A model generated the notes under the pieces. That model was not told where the DNA came from. It saw only the letters and a program-made list of their open reading frames with translations, and did no database searches. This document shows, one piece after another, positions 12,639-22,655 of a DNA stretch of 64,000 nt (its first letter is position 1; the number at the start of each line of letters is the position of its first letter). Origin of the DNA: Azospirillum tabaci (GTDB lineage: Bacteria; Pseudomonadota; Alphaproteobacteria; Azospirillales; Azospirillaceae); the NCBI RefSeq assembly GCF_014596085.1, contig NZ_JACCJY010000023.1:1-64000 (forward strand). The letters run 5' to 3'. Made by a program: the position numbers and the translations under genes.

Positions 12639-14273
12639 ATGACCTTGCTCCCCACCGCCCGCCGCCCGCGCACCGCGGCGCTCGCCTTTCTGCTGCTGGC
12701 CCCGCCGCTTTATGGCCTGCTCGGCCTGGCGCTCGGCATGGACGCCAACTGGGATCTGCGGAACTACCATTGGTACAACGCCTACGCCCTGCTGACCGGG
12801 CGTCTGGGCATGGACATGCTGCCGGCGCAGATGCCCAGCTTCTACAACCCCCTGCTGGACGTGCCCTTCTACCTGCTCGCCAGCCATCTGCCGGCACGCG
12901 CGGCGGGTTTTGTCTGGGGGACGCTGCACGGGCTGAACCTGGCGCTGGCCTTCCTGCTGGCCCACGCCACCCTGCGCGTCGGCGGCGCGGGGCAGCGGGT
13001 GGCGCTGGCCGCCCTGCTGGCGGTGATGGCCGGTTTCGGGGGCGGCACGCTGGGACTGCTCGGCACCACCTTCCACGACAACATGGTCAGCCTGGGCGTG
13101 CTCGGCGCGCTGGTCGTGGTGGCGGGGTCGCTGCCGCGGCTGATCGACGGACCGGCGCCGGGCGCCTTCGCGCGGGTGGCCGCGGCGGGGCTGATGGCCG
13201 GGGCGGCGATGGGGATGAAGAACCCGACGGTGATCTACGCGGTCGGGCTCTGCCTCGCCTTCCTGGCTCTGCCGGCGCGGCCCTGGCGGCGGCTGTGGCT
13301 GTCCTTCTTCTTCGGCGTCGGGGTGCTGGGCGGGCTGGCGCTGTGCGGCGGCTTCTGGATGGCCAATCTGTGGGTGGAGTACGGGAACCCCGTCTTCCCG
13401 CACATGAACCAGATCTTCAAGTCGCCCTTCGCCGCACTCTCCGGCTACGTCAACGTCAGCTTCTTCCCGGACTCGCGGCTGGAACGGCTGTTCTTCCCGC
13501 TGGCCTTCCCCTTCGCGCCGCTGAAGGTGGGGGAGGTGCCCTTCCTCGACCTGCGCGTCCTCGTGTTGTTTCTTCTCGTGCCCGTCGCCGCGGCGCTGGC
13601 GCTGCTCGGGCGGGCCTTCCACCGACCCCCGTCCAGCGGAACGGCCGCGGGACTGACCGACACCGCCGCCACCCGCTACCTGCTGACCGCCATGGCGGTG
13701 ACCTACGCGCTGTGGGTGGGGATGTTCTGCATCTACCGCTATCTGGTGCCGCTGGAGATGCTGGCCCCGCTGGCCATCGTCATGGCGGCGGGCCTGCTGC
13801 CGGTGCCGCGCCGGGCGGCCCTCGTCCTGGCGGCGCTGCTCCTGCTGCTGGTCCAGGCCACCGCCCGGCCCGCCGACTGGGGCCGCGTGCCGTGGAGCGA
13901 CCGCTGGGTCGAGGCCGCCGTTCCGCCCATCGAGGATCCCGACGGCACGATGGTGTTGATGGCCGGCTATTGGGCGATTTCCCACGTCATCCCGGCCTTC
14001 CCGCCGCGCATCCCCTTCGTGCGCATCCAGTCCAACTTCCTCCAGCCGGATTCGGTCGGCAACGGCTATCTCGCCCTTATGCAGGACAAGGTGGCGGCGC
14101 ACCGCGGGCGTTTCCTGATGCTCAGCACCATCCCCGACACGCCCGGCGCCGCGAAGGCGGCCGCCCTGCTGGGGCTGCGTGTGGCGCAGGACAACTGCCG
14201 CGTCATCCCCAACAACCTGGGCGAGCCGCTGAACCTCTGCGCCGTGCAGCGAATGGAGAACCATAAAAGGTGA
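12639..14273 (+). CDS. polytopic membrane protein, probable GT-C-type glycosyltransferase
   Basis: A protein of about 544 aa with roughly ten hydrophobic segments. After the first TM comes a periplasmic-type loop, [19 protein letters not shown], with acidic residues (D30-x-x-L-R-N-Y), like the first-loop catalytic region of GT-C enzymes. The C-terminal 120 residues are soluble. The next two genes encode a GtrB-like GT2 and a GtrA flippase. In the Gtr systems of Shigella and Salmonella the third gene is just such a membrane transferase, which moves the sugar from bactoprenol phosphate to O-antigen in the periplasm. The role is inferred mainly from this context. The ATG at 12639 begins the hydrophobic leader; upstream codons look non-coding. 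Confidence 0.65.
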   Translation: MTLLPTARRPRTAALAFLLLAPPLYGLLGLALGMDANWDLRNYHWYNAYALLTGRLGMDMLPAQMPSFYNPLLDVPFYLLASHLPARAAGFVWGTLHGLNLALAFLLAHATLRVGGAGQRVALAALLAVMAGFGGGTLGLLGTTFHDNMVSLGVLGALVVVAGSLPRLIDGPAPGAFARVAAAGLMAGAAMGMKNPTVIYAVGLCLAFLALPARPWRRLWLSFFFGVGVLGGLALCGGFWMANLWVEYGNPVFPHMNQIFKSPFAALSGYVNVSFFPDSRLERLFFPLAFPFAPLKVGEVPFLDLRVLVLFLLVPVAAALALLGRAFHRPPSSGTAAGLTDTAATRYLLTAMAVTYALWVGMFCIYRYLVPLEMLAPLAIVMAAGLLPVPRRAALVLAALLLLLVQATARPADWGRVPWSDRWVEAAVPPIEDPDGTMVLMAGYWAISHVIPAFPPRIPFVRIQSNFLQPDSVGNGYLALMQDKVAAHRGRFLMLSTIPDTPGAAKAAALLGLRVAQDNCRVIPNNLGEPLNLCAVQRMENHKR

Positions 14274-14337
14274 GTGGATTAAATCAGGCGACTGTGCTGT
14301 TTAACCTTACACCGGCACCGTTTCGAAGCGCATCGCC

Positions 14338-15378
14338 ATGACCGTCTCCACCATCGATCGACCGGCCGACCGTCAATCCGACCGGCCCGCGGCCTCCGCC
14401 GCCCCAGCCATGGATCCGGACCCGAACACGGCGCCTGTCGTGGCGGTGCTGATCCCCTGCTACAACGAGGAGGCGGCCATCGCCGCCGTCGTGCAGGATT
14501 TCCGCAAGGCCCTGCCCGACGCGACGGTCTACGTCTACGACAACAACTCGTCCGACCGCACGGTGGAGGTGGCGAGGGCCGCCGGCGCCGTGGTCCGGCA
14601 CGAGCCGTTGCAGGGCAAGGGCAACGTCATGCGCCGGATGTTCTCCGACATCGAGGCGGACGTCTACGTGCTGGTGGACGGCGACGACACCTACCACGCG
14701 CCCTCCGCGCCGCTGATGGTCAAGCGGCTGTGGGAGGACCAGCTCGACATGGTCAACGGCGCCCGCGTCACCGAGATCATCAAGGCCTACCGGCCCGGCC
14801 ACCGCTTCGGCAACAAGCTGCTGACCGGCATGGTCGCGCTGATCTTCGGCAACCGCATCCATGACATGCTGTCCGGCTACCGCGTCTTCTCGCGGCGCTT
14901 CATCAAGTCCTTCCCGGCCCTGGCCAGCGGCTTCGAGACGGAGACGGAGCTGACCGTCCACGCGCTGGAGCTGAACATGCCCATCGCCGAGATCAAGGCG
15001 CCCTACAAGGACCGCCCGCCGGGCTCGCACAGCAAGCTGAACACCATCCGCGACGGCATCCGCATCCTGCGCACCATCGTCAATCTGGTGAAGGAGGAGC
15101 GCCCCCTGCCCTTCTTCTTCGCCATTTTCGCGGCCCTCGCCGCGGCGTCGGTGATCCTCGCCTGGCCGGTGGTGGCGACCTACCTGCAGACCGGGCTGGT
15201 GCCGCGCCTGCCCACCGCCGTGCTGTCCACCGGGCTGATGCTGCTGGGCTTCCTCAGCCTGACCTGTGGGCTGATCCTCGACACGGTCACGCTGGGCCGC
15301 CGCGAGGCCAAGCGCATGCGCTACCTGTCCATCCCCGCGCCCGGCGTCCATCCGGCCCGCAAGTCCGCCGGGTCCTGA
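14338..15378 (+). CDS. GT2 polyprenyl-phosphate glycosyltransferase (GtrB/DPM1-like)
   Basis: A 346-aa family-2 glycosyltransferase. The GT-A fold begins VVAVLIPCYNEEAAI and has the DNNSSD nucleotide-sugar motif and the metal-binding VDGDDTY. Two C-terminal TM helices (about residues 260-285 and 295-320) resemble GtrB. Enzymes of this type load a sugar onto undecaprenyl phosphate at the cytoplasmic face. It stops two bases before the GtrA-family gene, so the pair is certainly one operon. The donor sugar is not predictable. Confidence 0.85.
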   Translation: MTVSTIDRPADRQSDRPAASAAPAMDPDPNTAPVVAVLIPCYNEEAAIAAVVQDFRKALPDATVYVYDNNSSDRTVEVARAAGAVVRHEPLQGKGNVMRRMFSDIEADVYVLVDGDDTYHAPSAPLMVKRLWEDQLDMVNGARVTEIIKAYRPGHRFGNKLLTGMVALIFGNRIHDMLSGYRVFSRRFIKSFPALASGFETETELTVHALELNMPIAEIKAPYKDRPPGSHSKLNTIRDGIRILRTIVNLVKEERPLPFFFAIFAALAAASVILAWPVVATYLQTGLVPRLPTAVLSTGLMLLGFLSLTCGLILDTVTLGRREAKRMRYLSIPAPGVHPARKSAGS

Positions 15379-15380
15379 CC

Positions 15381-15815
15381 ATGGGTGATTCCATCGGGAC
15401 CCTGTCCGCCAGCCGGCTCGGACGGCTGGCCGTGCAGTTCGGCAAGTTCGGCATCGTCGGCGTGATCGGCCTGGTGGTGGACACGGCGGTGGTCTACGCG
15501 CTGGTGTTCGGCGTGGGGCTGGAGTTCTTCGCCGCCCGCATCCCCGCCTATCTGGCCGCCGCCACCACGACCTTCGCGCTGAACCGCGCCTTCACCTTCC
15601 GCGGAGCCGCCGACGCGCCGCTCTACCGGCAATGGGCGACGTTCCTGGCCGCCAACGCCTTCGGCGGCGTGGTGAACTACGGCGTCTCGGTCGGGCTGGA
15701 GGCCGCCCTGCCGCTGGCCGAGGCCCATCCGGTGCTGGCCGTCGCCGCCGGTTCGCTGTCCGGCATGGTGCTGAACTTCGCCGCCTCCAAGCATCTGGTC
15801 TTCAAGGGCGCCTGA
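15381..15815 (+). CDS. GtrA-family membrane protein (putative lipid-linked sugar flippase)
   Basis: A 144-aa protein with four predicted TM helices and the GtrA-family features QFGKFGIVGVIG near the start and FALNRAFTFRG between helices 2 and 3. GtrA proteins are proposed to flip polyprenyl-phosphate sugars across the inner membrane. Together with the two upstream genes it completes a three-part glycosylation module. ATG at 15381, directly after the GT2 stop. Confidence 0.87.
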   Translation: MGDSIGTLSASRLGRLAVQFGKFGIVGVIGLVVDTAVVYALVFGVGLEFFAARIPAYLAAATTTFALNRAFTFRGAADAPLYRQWATFLAANAFGGVVNYGVSVGLEAALPLAEAHPVLAVAAGSLSGMVLNFAASKHLVFKGA

Positions 15816-15966
15816 TCCTTGGGCTCCTAAGGCACCCCCTCTCCTTCCGGATAGCGCCGGAAGTCCCATTGTGCGCCGCGGCGGACACCCGAAGTCCATG
15901 GAATGGGGCGCATCCAACGGGGATGGCCCCGAAACCGCCCTGCGTTGCAGGAGCCGGGAGGGAGCC

Positions 15967-16281
15967 ATGAACAACAGCGACGTGCTGTGGGCTTGGGTGG
16001 CCGGAGTCACCGTGTCCGTAGCCCTGCTGGTTGGGCTGTCCCGCGCGGACGGTCCGCCAAACCATGCTGTGGACGGACATTTCGCGCTGCCGGACATGGC
16101 GATGGGGGCGGCGGGCTGGGACTACGAGGCGTGGGAGCGGACCGGCGGAACGCCGCCGCGGCTCGAGTCGGAGGACACGCTCGCCCGGATGCTCGACCTG
16201 CTGGAAGGCATCCCCCCCGCATCGGGCGCCACCCTGCCCGACGAGGACACGGCCGACACCGGCGGAGCCGAAACCCAGTGA
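15967..16281 (+). CDS. small single-pass membrane protein, unknown
   Basis: A 104-aa protein with one N-terminal TM helix (about residues 8-26, WAWVAGVTVSVALLVGL) and an acidic, Pro/Gly-rich tail. The tail contains a short amphipathic segment, DTLARMLDLLEGIPP. A good ribosome-binding site (GGAGGGAGCC) precedes the ATG at 15967. I do not recognise the family. It lies between the glycosylation module and dapF; its coding bias agrees with its neighbours. Confidence 0.55.
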   Translation: MNNSDVLWAWVAGVTVSVALLVGLSRADGPPNHAVDGHFALPDMAMGAAGWDYEAWERTGGTPPRLESEDTLARMLDLLEGIPPASGATLPDEDTADTGGAETQ

Positions 16282-16356
16282 CTCCGTGAACTCTTTGCCA
16301 GGGCCACCCCGTGCAGCCATGGACTCCGCGGGCCCGGTCGCCATATAACGGCGGTC

Positions 16357-17193
16357 ATGACGCGCGAATTCCTGAAGATGCACGGGCTCGGCAACGACTT
16401 TGTCGTGATCGACGCCCGCAACACGCCGTACACGCCGGCCGAGGCCGAGGTGCGTGCCATCGCCGACCGCAAGACCGGGGTGGGCTGCGACCAGTTCATC
16501 GTGATCGAGCCGGCGAAAACGGACGGCACGGCGGGCTTCATGCGCATCCGCAACGCCGACGGCGGCGAGGTGTCGGCCTGCGGCAACGCCTCGCGCTGCG
16601 TCGGCTGGCTGCTGATGGAGGAGGCGGGGGCGGAGCGCGTCGCCTTCGAGACCAACGCCGGCATCCTGCGGGCCAGCCGCGCCGACAACGGGCGGATCAC
16701 CGTGGACATGGGTCCGGCCAATCTGGACTGGGCGCAGATCCCGCTGGCGGAACCGGCGGACACGCTGCGCGTCGACGCGGTGTCGCACGGCGGCTTCGCC
16801 GGTCCCACCGCGGTCAGCATGGGCAACCCGCACGCCGTCTTCTTCGTGGACGACGCCGAGGCGGTGCCGCTGGCCGAGGTCGGCCCGGTGTTCGAGAATC
16901 ACCCGGCCTTCCCCGAGCGCACCAACGTCGAGTTCGCCCAGGTGCTGTCCCCGGGCAGCGTCCGCATGCGCGTGTGGGAGCGCGGGGCCGGCATCACCCA
17001 GGCCTGTGGAACCGGCGCCTGCGCCACCGCGGTCGCCGCGATCCGCCGCGGGCTGACCAACCGCAAGGTCGACGTGATCCTGGACGGCGGCACCCTGACC
17101 ATCGAATGGCTGGAGGACGGCCGCGTCCTGATGACCGGCCCGGTCGCCCTCAGCTACACCGGGCGGCTGTTTGCGGAGTTGGCGGCCACCTGA
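16357..17193 (+). CDS. dapF: diaminopimelate epimerase
   Basis: A 278-aa PLP-independent epimerase that converts LL- to meso-diaminopimelate for lysine and peptidoglycan. Both catalytic cysteines are present: the first in SACGNASRC and the second in QACGTGACAT. The family opening MHGLGNDFVVID is intact. It heads the dapF-mtaB-ftsY series common in alphaproteobacteria. Confidence 0.97.
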   Translation: MTREFLKMHGLGNDFVVIDARNTPYTPAEAEVRAIADRKTGVGCDQFIVIEPAKTDGTAGFMRIRNADGGEVSACGNASRCVGWLLMEEAGAERVAFETNAGILRASRADNGRITVDMGPANLDWAQIPLAEPADTLRVDAVSHGGFAGPTAVSMGNPHAVFFVDDAEAVPLAEVGPVFENHPAFPERTNVEFAQVLSPGSVRMRVWERGAGITQACGTGACATAVAAIRRGLTNRKVDVILDGGTLTIEWLEDGRVLMTGPVALSYTGRLFAELAAT

Positions 17194-17223
17194 ATGAATG
17201 GCCGCCCGTTAGGCTGAAAGAGC

Positions 17224-18483
17224 ATGAGCGACACTGTGACCAACGAGCCGGAGATCGTCACCTTCGGCTGCCGCCTCAACACCTACGAATCCGAGGTGAT
17301 GCGCACCCACGCCCGCAACGCCGGGCTGGAGGACGTCGTCATCGTCAACACCTGCGCGGTGACCTCGGAAGCGGAACGGCAGGCCCGCCAGACCATCCGC
17401 AAGCTGCGCCGCGAGCGCCCGAACGCCCGCATCGTGGTGACCGGCTGCGCCGCCCAGATCGACCCGCAGCGCTACGGCGCCATGCCGGAGGTCGATCAGG
17501 TCCTTGGCAACCAGGAGAAGCTCCAGCCGGAAAGCTGGGGCTTGGCCCCGGCGGAGAAGGTGCTGGTCAACGACATCATGTCGGTCAAGGAGACCGCCGG
17601 TCACCTGATCGGCGGGTTCGAGGACCGGGCGCGCGCCTTCGTCCAGGTCCAGCAGGGCTGCGACCACCGCTGCACCTTCTGCATCATCCCCTATGGCCGT
17701 GGCCCGTCGCGCTCCGTCCCGATCGGCGCGGTGGTGGAGCAGGTGCAGGCGCTGGTGAAGGCCGGTTACAACGAGGTCGTGCTGTCCGGCGTGGACATCA
17801 CCAGCTTCGGCCCCGACCTGCCGGGCACGCCGACGCTGGGGCAGATGGTGCGCCGCCTGCTCGCCCTGGTGCCGGAACTGCCCCGGCTGCGCCTGTCCTC
17901 GCTCGACTGCATCGAGATCGACGACGACCTGTGGCGGCTGATCGAGACGGAGCCGCGGCTGATGCCGCACCTCCACCTCTCGCTCCAGGCCGGTGACGAC
18001 ATGATCCTGAAGCGCATGAAGCGCCGGCACAGCCGCGCCGACGCCATCGCCTTCTGCGAGCGCGTGCGCTCCCTGCGCCCCGACATGGTGTTCGGCGCCG
18101 ACTTCATCGCCGGCTTCCCCACGGAAACCGACGAGATGTTCGAGAACACGCTGCGGCTGGTCGAGGAATGCGGCCTGACCTGGCTGCACGTCTTCCCCTA
18201 CAGCCCACGCCCCGGCACCCCCGCCGCCCGCATGCCTCAGGTGGACGGCGGCCTCCGCAAGGAGCGCGCGGCCCGTCTGCGCGCGCTCGGCGCCGAGGCC
18301 GAGGCCCGCACGCTGGCCTCCCTCGTCGGGCGCGAGGTCTCGGTGCTGGTCGAGAAGGACGATCTCGGCCGCACCCAGCATTTCGCTGAAATCCGCCTGG
18401 GCACGCCCCAGCCCCCCGGCTCCGTCCTGCGCGCCACGGTCACCGGCGTGGCCGGCGGCGCGCTGACCGGCACCCCCCTTTGA
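17224..18483 (+). CDS. mtaB: tRNA t6A37 methylthiotransferase MtaB
   Basis: A 419-aa radical-SAM methylthiotransferase. The N-terminal UPF0004 domain supplies cysteines in FGCRLN, NTCAV and TGCAAQ. The radical-SAM CxxxCxxC is CDHRCTFC, followed by IIPYGRGPSRS. A TRAM-like C-terminal region follows. It converts t6A to ms2t6A at position 37 of ANN-decoding tRNAs. The sequence pattern and its place between dapF and ftsY distinguish it from MiaB and RimO. ATG at 17224, 30 bases after dapF. Confidence 0.94.
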   Translation: MSDTVTNEPEIVTFGCRLNTYESEVMRTHARNAGLEDVVIVNTCAVTSEAERQARQTIRKLRRERPNARIVVTGCAAQIDPQRYGAMPEVDQVLGNQEKLQPESWGLAPAEKVLVNDIMSVKETAGHLIGGFEDRARAFVQVQQGCDHRCTFCIIPYGRGPSRSVPIGAVVEQVQALVKAGYNEVVLSGVDITSFGPDLPGTPTLGQMVRRLLALVPELPRLRLSSLDCIEIDDDLWRLIETEPRLMPHLHLSLQAGDDMILKRMKRRHSRADAIAFCERVRSLRPDMVFGADFIAGFPTETDEMFENTLRLVEECGLTWLHVFPYSPRPGTPAARMPQVDGGLRKERAARLRALGAEAEARTLASLVGREVSVLVEKDDLGRTQHFAEIRLGTPQPPGSVLRATVTGVAGGALTGTPL

Positions 18484-18499
18484 GAACAGTGGACACGCC

Positions 18500-19747
18500 A
18501 TGATCCTGCGTTGGTTCGGCCGCAAGAAGCCCGAAGAGGAAGCCCGCAAGGACGAGACGACCGCCCCGCTCCCGGAGCCGGTCCCCGCCGAGCCTGCGCC
18601 CACTGAGCCGCCCACCCAGGAGGCACCGGTTCCGGAGCCGGTCGCCCAGGAACCGCCGGCCCCCGAGCCGCTGCCGGAACCCGAGCTGCCGCCGCCGCCC
18701 GCGGTCGAGACCCCGCCTCCGCCGCCCGTCGCTCCGCCATCCGAACCGGAGGAGCGCGAGGACGCCCCGGAAATCGTCCGCGACGACCTTCCCGCGGCCC
18801 TGACGGCCGAGGAGGAGAAGCCCAAGAAGGGCTGGTTCGCCCGGCTGAAGGACGGCCTGTCCAAGTCCTCGTCCAAGCTGACCGAGGGCATCTCCGGCAT
18901 CTTCACCAAGCGCAAGCTCGACGACGAGGCGCTGGAGGAGTTGGAGGAGCTGCTCATCACCGCCGACCTCGGCCCAACCACGGCGGCCAAGGTGACGGCG
19001 GAGCTGGCGCGCACCCGCTTCGGCAAGGAGGTCAGTCCCGAAGAGGTCAAGGCCACGCTGGCCGCCGAGGTGGCGAAGATCGTCGGCCCGGTGGCCAAGC
19101 CGCTGGTCATCGACGCCACGCTGAAGCCCCACGTCATCCTGGTGGTCGGCGTCAACGGCACCGGCAAGACGACGACCATCGGCAAGCTGGCCCGTCAGTT
19201 CCGCGCCGAGGGCAAGACGGTCATGCTGGCCGCCGGCGACACCTTCCGCGCCGCCGCGGTCAGCCAGTTGAAGATCTGGGGCGAGCGCACCGGCTGCCCG
19301 GTGATCGCCCGCGACACCGGGGCCGACGCCGCCGGCCTCGCCTTCGACGCGCTGGAGGAGGCGCGGCGCCAGGGCGTGGACATCCTGCTGATCGACACCG
19401 CGGGCCGCCTGCAGAACAAGGCCGGCCTGATGGACGAGCTGCGCAAGATCGTCCGCGTCATCAAGAAGGTGGACGAGAGCGCCCCGCACACCACCCTGCT
19501 GACACTGGACGCCACCACCGGCCAGAACGCGCACAATCAGGTGGAGGTGTTCCGCGACATGGTGAACGTCTCCGGCCTGATCCTGACCAAGCTGGACGGG
19601 TCGGCGCGCGGCGGTGTACTGGTCTCGCTGGCCGAGCGGTTCAAACTGCCGGTGCACGCCATCGGCATCGGCGAAGGCGTCTACGACCTGCGCCCCTTCG
19701 ACGCCGACCAGTTCGCCAAGTCTCTGATGGGGCTGCCGTCCCAGTAA
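18500..19747 (+). CDS. ftsY: signal recognition particle receptor FtsY
   Basis: A 415-aa SRP GTPase. It has an acidic Pro/Glu-rich N-terminal extension (residues 12-100), then the NG domain: [15 protein letters not shown] (G1), DTFRAAAV (G2), [15 protein letters not shown] (G3) and [10 protein letters not shown] (G4). It docks ribosome-SRP complexes at the inner membrane. It starts 17 bases after mtaB, so the two are co-transcribed. Confidence 0.97.
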   Translation: MILRWFGRKKPEEEARKDETTAPLPEPVPAEPAPTEPPTQEAPVPEPVAQEPPAPEPLPEPELPPPPAVETPPPPPVAPPSEPEEREDAPEIVRDDLPAALTAEEEKPKKGWFARLKDGLSKSSSKLTEGISGIFTKRKLDDEALEELEELLITADLGPTTAAKVTAELARTRFGKEVSPEEVKATLAAEVAKIVGPVAKPLVIDATLKPHVILVVGVNGTGKTTTIGKLARQFRAEGKTVMLAAGDTFRAAAVSQLKIWGERTGCPVIARDTGADAAGLAFDALEEARRQGVDILLIDTAGRLQNKAGLMDELRKIVRVIKKVDESAPHTTLLTLDATTGQNAHNQVEVFRDMVNVSGLILTKLDGSARGGVLVSLAERFKLPVHAIGIGEGVYDLRPFDADQFAKSLMGLPSQ

Positions 19748-19830
19748 CGGCGCCCCCCAGCGCGGGCAGGCGGGCGGGCGGAGCGAGAAAGGGGCTTCCG
19801 ACAGCTTCGCCCAAGCCCTATCTGAAGACT

Positions 19831-21360
19831 ATGACGGCTGCCCAGACCTCCCCCTCCCCCATTCCTCCCGGTCCTGTCGAGCGCTTCAGCGACGCGGACG
19901 CCGCCCTGGCCCTCGTCAAGGACCTCTACGACCGCAACACCGCCTATCTGCGCGACCGCTTCGCCGCCTTCACCCGCGGCGAGGACGGCGGACGGCGGGA
20001 GCAGGCCCATTACCCCTATGTCCGCCTTTCCACCGCTTCGGCGGCCACGGTGGACACGCGGCTGGCCTACGGCTTCGTCGAAGGGCCGGGCACCTACTCC
20101 ACGACGCTGACCCGCCCCGACCTGTTCGACCGCTATTACCGCGAACAGCTCTCGCTCCTGCTGCGCAACCACCATGTTCCGCTGGAGGTCGGGGTCAGCG
20201 ACGAGGCCATCCCCATCCATTTCGCCTTCCCCCAGGGCATGCATGTCGAGGGCGACCTGACGCCGGAGCGGCTGGCCGGCCTGCCCGACCTGTTCGACCT
20301 GCCCGACCTCGCCCGCATGGACGACACCATCGTCAACGGCACCTACGAGGAGGCGCTGAACACGGTGAAGCCGCTGGCGCTGTTCACCGCGCCGCGCGTG
20401 GATTTCTCGCTGCACCGGCTGCGCCACTACACGGCGACGGCGCCGGAGGATTTCCAGAACTTCGTCCTGTTCACAAACTACCAGTTCTATGTGGACGAGT
20501 TCATCCGCATGGCCCGCGAGATCATGGAGCCGGCCTCGGACCCCGAGCTGGCCGCCTACCGCAGCCAGTACGACCGCTTCGTCGAGCCCGGCGGCATCAT
20601 CGCTCACAACGCCAATCTGGGGGGCAATCCCGGCGAGGCGCCGACGAACGGCGCGCGGCTGCTCCGCCTGCCGCAGATGCCCGCATACCACCTGACCCGC
20701 CCGGACGGGAACGGCATCACGCTGGTCAACATCGGCGTCGGCCCGTCCAACGCCAAGACGATCACCGACCACATCGCTGTCCTGCGCCCGCACGCCTGGA
20801 TCATGCTGGGCCACTGCGCCGGGCTGCGCAGCACGCAGCGGCTGGGCGACTATGTGCTGGCCCACGGCTACGTCCGCGACGACCATGTGCTGGACGCCGA
20901 CCTGCCGACCTGGGTGCCCGTCCCGGCGCTGGCCGAGGTGCAGCGCGCCCTGGAGACGGCGGTGGAGCGGGTGACCGGCCTGTCCGGCTACGCGCTGAAG
21001 AGCATCATGCGCACCGGCACGGTGGCGACCATCGACAACCGCAACTGGGAACTGCGCGACCACCGCGAGCCGCTGATGCGCTTCAGCCAGAGCCGCGCCG
21101 TCGCGCTGGACATGGAAAGCGCCACCATCGCCGCCAACGGCTTCCGCTTCCGCGTTCCCTACGGCACGCTGCTCTGCGTCTCCGACAAGCCGATGCACGG
21201 CCAGTTGAAGCTGCCGGGGATGGCCGACCGCTTCTACCGTGAGCGGGTGGACCAGCATCTGAAGATCGGCGTGCTGGCCATGGAGCTTCTGCGCGAGCAT
21301 GGCATGGAAACCCTGCATTCCCGCAAACTCCGCAGCTTTGCCGAGGCCGCCTTCCAGTAA
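19831..21360 (+). CDS. amn: AMP nucleosidase
   Basis: A 509-aa cytosolic enzyme that hydrolyses AMP to adenine and ribose 5-phosphate. The N-terminal Amn-specific domain contains the region around RPDLFDRYYREQL and a nucleoside-phosphorylase-like C-terminal domain follows (NIGVGPSNAKTITDHIAVLRP, MLGHCAGLR, DMESATIAANGFRF). E. coli Amn is slightly shorter (484 aa). With puuE two genes on, it suggests purine turnover. It sits where ispZ usually follows ftsY in related genomes. Confidence 0.94.
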   Translation: MTAAQTSPSPIPPGPVERFSDADAALALVKDLYDRNTAYLRDRFAAFTRGEDGGRREQAHYPYVRLSTASAATVDTRLAYGFVEGPGTYSTTLTRPDLFDRYYREQLSLLLRNHHVPLEVGVSDEAIPIHFAFPQGMHVEGDLTPERLAGLPDLFDLPDLARMDDTIVNGTYEEALNTVKPLALFTAPRVDFSLHRLRHYTATAPEDFQNFVLFTNYQFYVDEFIRMAREIMEPASDPELAAYRSQYDRFVEPGGIIAHNANLGGNPGEAPTNGARLLRLPQMPAYHLTRPDGNGITLVNIGVGPSNAKTITDHIAVLRPHAWIMLGHCAGLRSTQRLGDYVLAHGYVRDDHVLDADLPTWVPVPALAEVQRALETAVERVTGLSGYALKSIMRTGTVATIDNRNWELRDHREPLMRFSQSRAVALDMESATIAANGFRFRVPYGTLLCVSDKPMHGQLKLPGMADRFYRERVDQHLKIGVLAMELLREHGMETLHSRKLRSFAEAAFQ

Positions 21361-21476
21361 GCCCCCTTCCATGCCGCCGTAACGGTACACCGTTTTGCCT
21401 CACCCGAAAGTGCAGGCGCCAAAGGGCGCCCGCGCCTTATCTTAGGGTGCTCGGCAACGAAGGGAATTGGACCATT

Positions 21477-22589
21477 ATGGCCGTGCGTACAGGGTGTGGC
21501 ATCATCGCCGCCCTCTCATTCGGGCTGGCGGCAGGACCGGTGCTGGCCCAGGACAGTGTTCCAACAACCAACAGTGTTCCAACAACCAACAGCGTTCCGA
21601 CAACCGACAGCGTCCCAAACGCGGAAGCCGCTCCGGAGGCGAACAGCGCTCCCCGGTCCGGCGCGTCCATCGGCTTCTGGATCGACAACGACCTGTTCGG
21701 CGGCGGGACGGACCGTTACTACACGAACGGTTTCCAGTTCTACTACGTCTCCGGCGACCGCCCGAACTACGGCAACATCGACTGGCTGGCCAACCTCGTC
21801 CCCTGGATCGGGGAGCATGGGGTGCGGCGCTACGGAATCGCCTTCGGCCAGAACATGTACACCCCCAGCGACATCACCAAGCCGATCCCCGACGCGACCG
21901 ACCGCCCCTACGCCGGCTGGCTGTACGGGCGCCTGTCGGTGATTTCGGAAGAGACGCGGCAAGTGGACCGCATCGACCTCGACCTCGGCATGGTCGGCCC
22001 GGCCTCGCTGGCGGAGCAGACGCAGAAGGCGGTGCACCGCATCGTGCCCGGCGCCCGCTGGCCGGAGGGCTGGGACTACCAGCTCAAGAACGAGCCGGGG
22101 ATCATCCTCAGCTACGAGCATGTCTGGCGCGCGGAGCGTCCGGCCCGCATCGGCCCCTTCGAGGCGGACCTCAGCCCCCACGTCGCCGGCAGCGTCGGCA
22201 ACGTCCTGACCTTCGGCGGGGCCGGCGTCACGCTGCGGCTGGGCGGCAACATGGCGCCGCCGGTCGGCGCCCTGATCCTCCGCCCAACCGCAAGCATCCC
22301 CTACCAGGACAGCGTGGCCGCGGGCGCGCCACGCCCGCCCTTCTCCTGGTACGTCTATGCCGGGGCCGAGGGACGCGCCGTCGCCCGCAACATCTTCCTG
22401 GACGGCAACAGCTTCCGCGACAGCCGGTCGGTGGACAAGAACAACTTCGTCGCCGCCTTCCAGCTCGGCGTGGCGCTGCGCTACGGCCCGTTCGGCATCT
22501 CCTACGCCCAGAACTTCCTGTCGCCGGAGTTCGAGGGGCAGAAATCCTACAGCAACTACGGCTCGATCCGCGCCTCCTACCGGTTCTGA
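21477..22589 (+). CDS. lpxR: LpxR-like outer-membrane lipid A 3'-O-deacylase (DUF2219)
   Basis: A 370-aa protein with a signal peptide (cleavage probably after VLA near residue 24) and a beta-barrel body that ends in aromatic Phe. It has the LpxR catalytic features: Asn-Asp in WIDNDLFGGGTDRYYTNG, a Gln in AFGQNMYTP and a His in KAVHRIVPG. LpxR removes the 3'-acyloxyacyl group from lipid A at the outer membrane. The Lys next to the Gln in Salmonella LpxR seems replaced by Gly. The mature N-terminus carries a hexapeptide tandem repeat (DSVPTT/NSVPTT). The ATG at 21477 is chosen because it starts the signal peptide directly. Confidence 0.85.
   Translation: MAVRTGCGIIAALSFGLAAGPVLAQDSVPTTNSVPTTNSVPTTDSVPNAEAAPEANSAPRSGASIGFWIDNDLFGGGTDRYYTNGFQFYYVSGDRPNYGNIDWLANLVPWIGEHGVRRYGIAFGQNMYTPSDITKPIPDATDRPYAGWLYGRLSVISEETRQVDRIDLDLGMVGPASLAEQTQKAVHRIVPGARWPEGWDYQLKNEPGIILSYEHVWRAERPARIGPFEADLSPHVAGSVGNVLTFGGAGVTLRLGGNMAPPVGALILRPTASIPYQDSVAAGAPRPPFSWYVYAGAEGRAVARNIFLDGNSFRDSRSVDKNNFVAAFQLGVALRYGPFGISYAQNFLSPEFEGQKSYSNYGSIRASYRF
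21552..21605 (+). repeat. 18-bp tandem repeat, three copies, inside lpxR
   Basis: Three in-frame 18-bp units, the first two nearly identical (gacagtgttccaacaacc), with a decayed fourth. They encode (D/N)SVPTT repeats right after the signal peptide. Probably a replication-slippage expansion in a disordered linker. Confidence 0.9.
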
Positions 22590-22655
22590 CCGGGCGCGGG
22601 GGCGCTCCCTCGCTTCCCTCTTTATCCCAGGCCCGGTTCGGTCTATGTGAGGATC

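Noticed and set aside
21552..21605. Possible CRISPR-like short repeat
   Set aside because: Units are 18 bp, directly abutting without spacers and in frame within lpxR; a coding tandem repeat.
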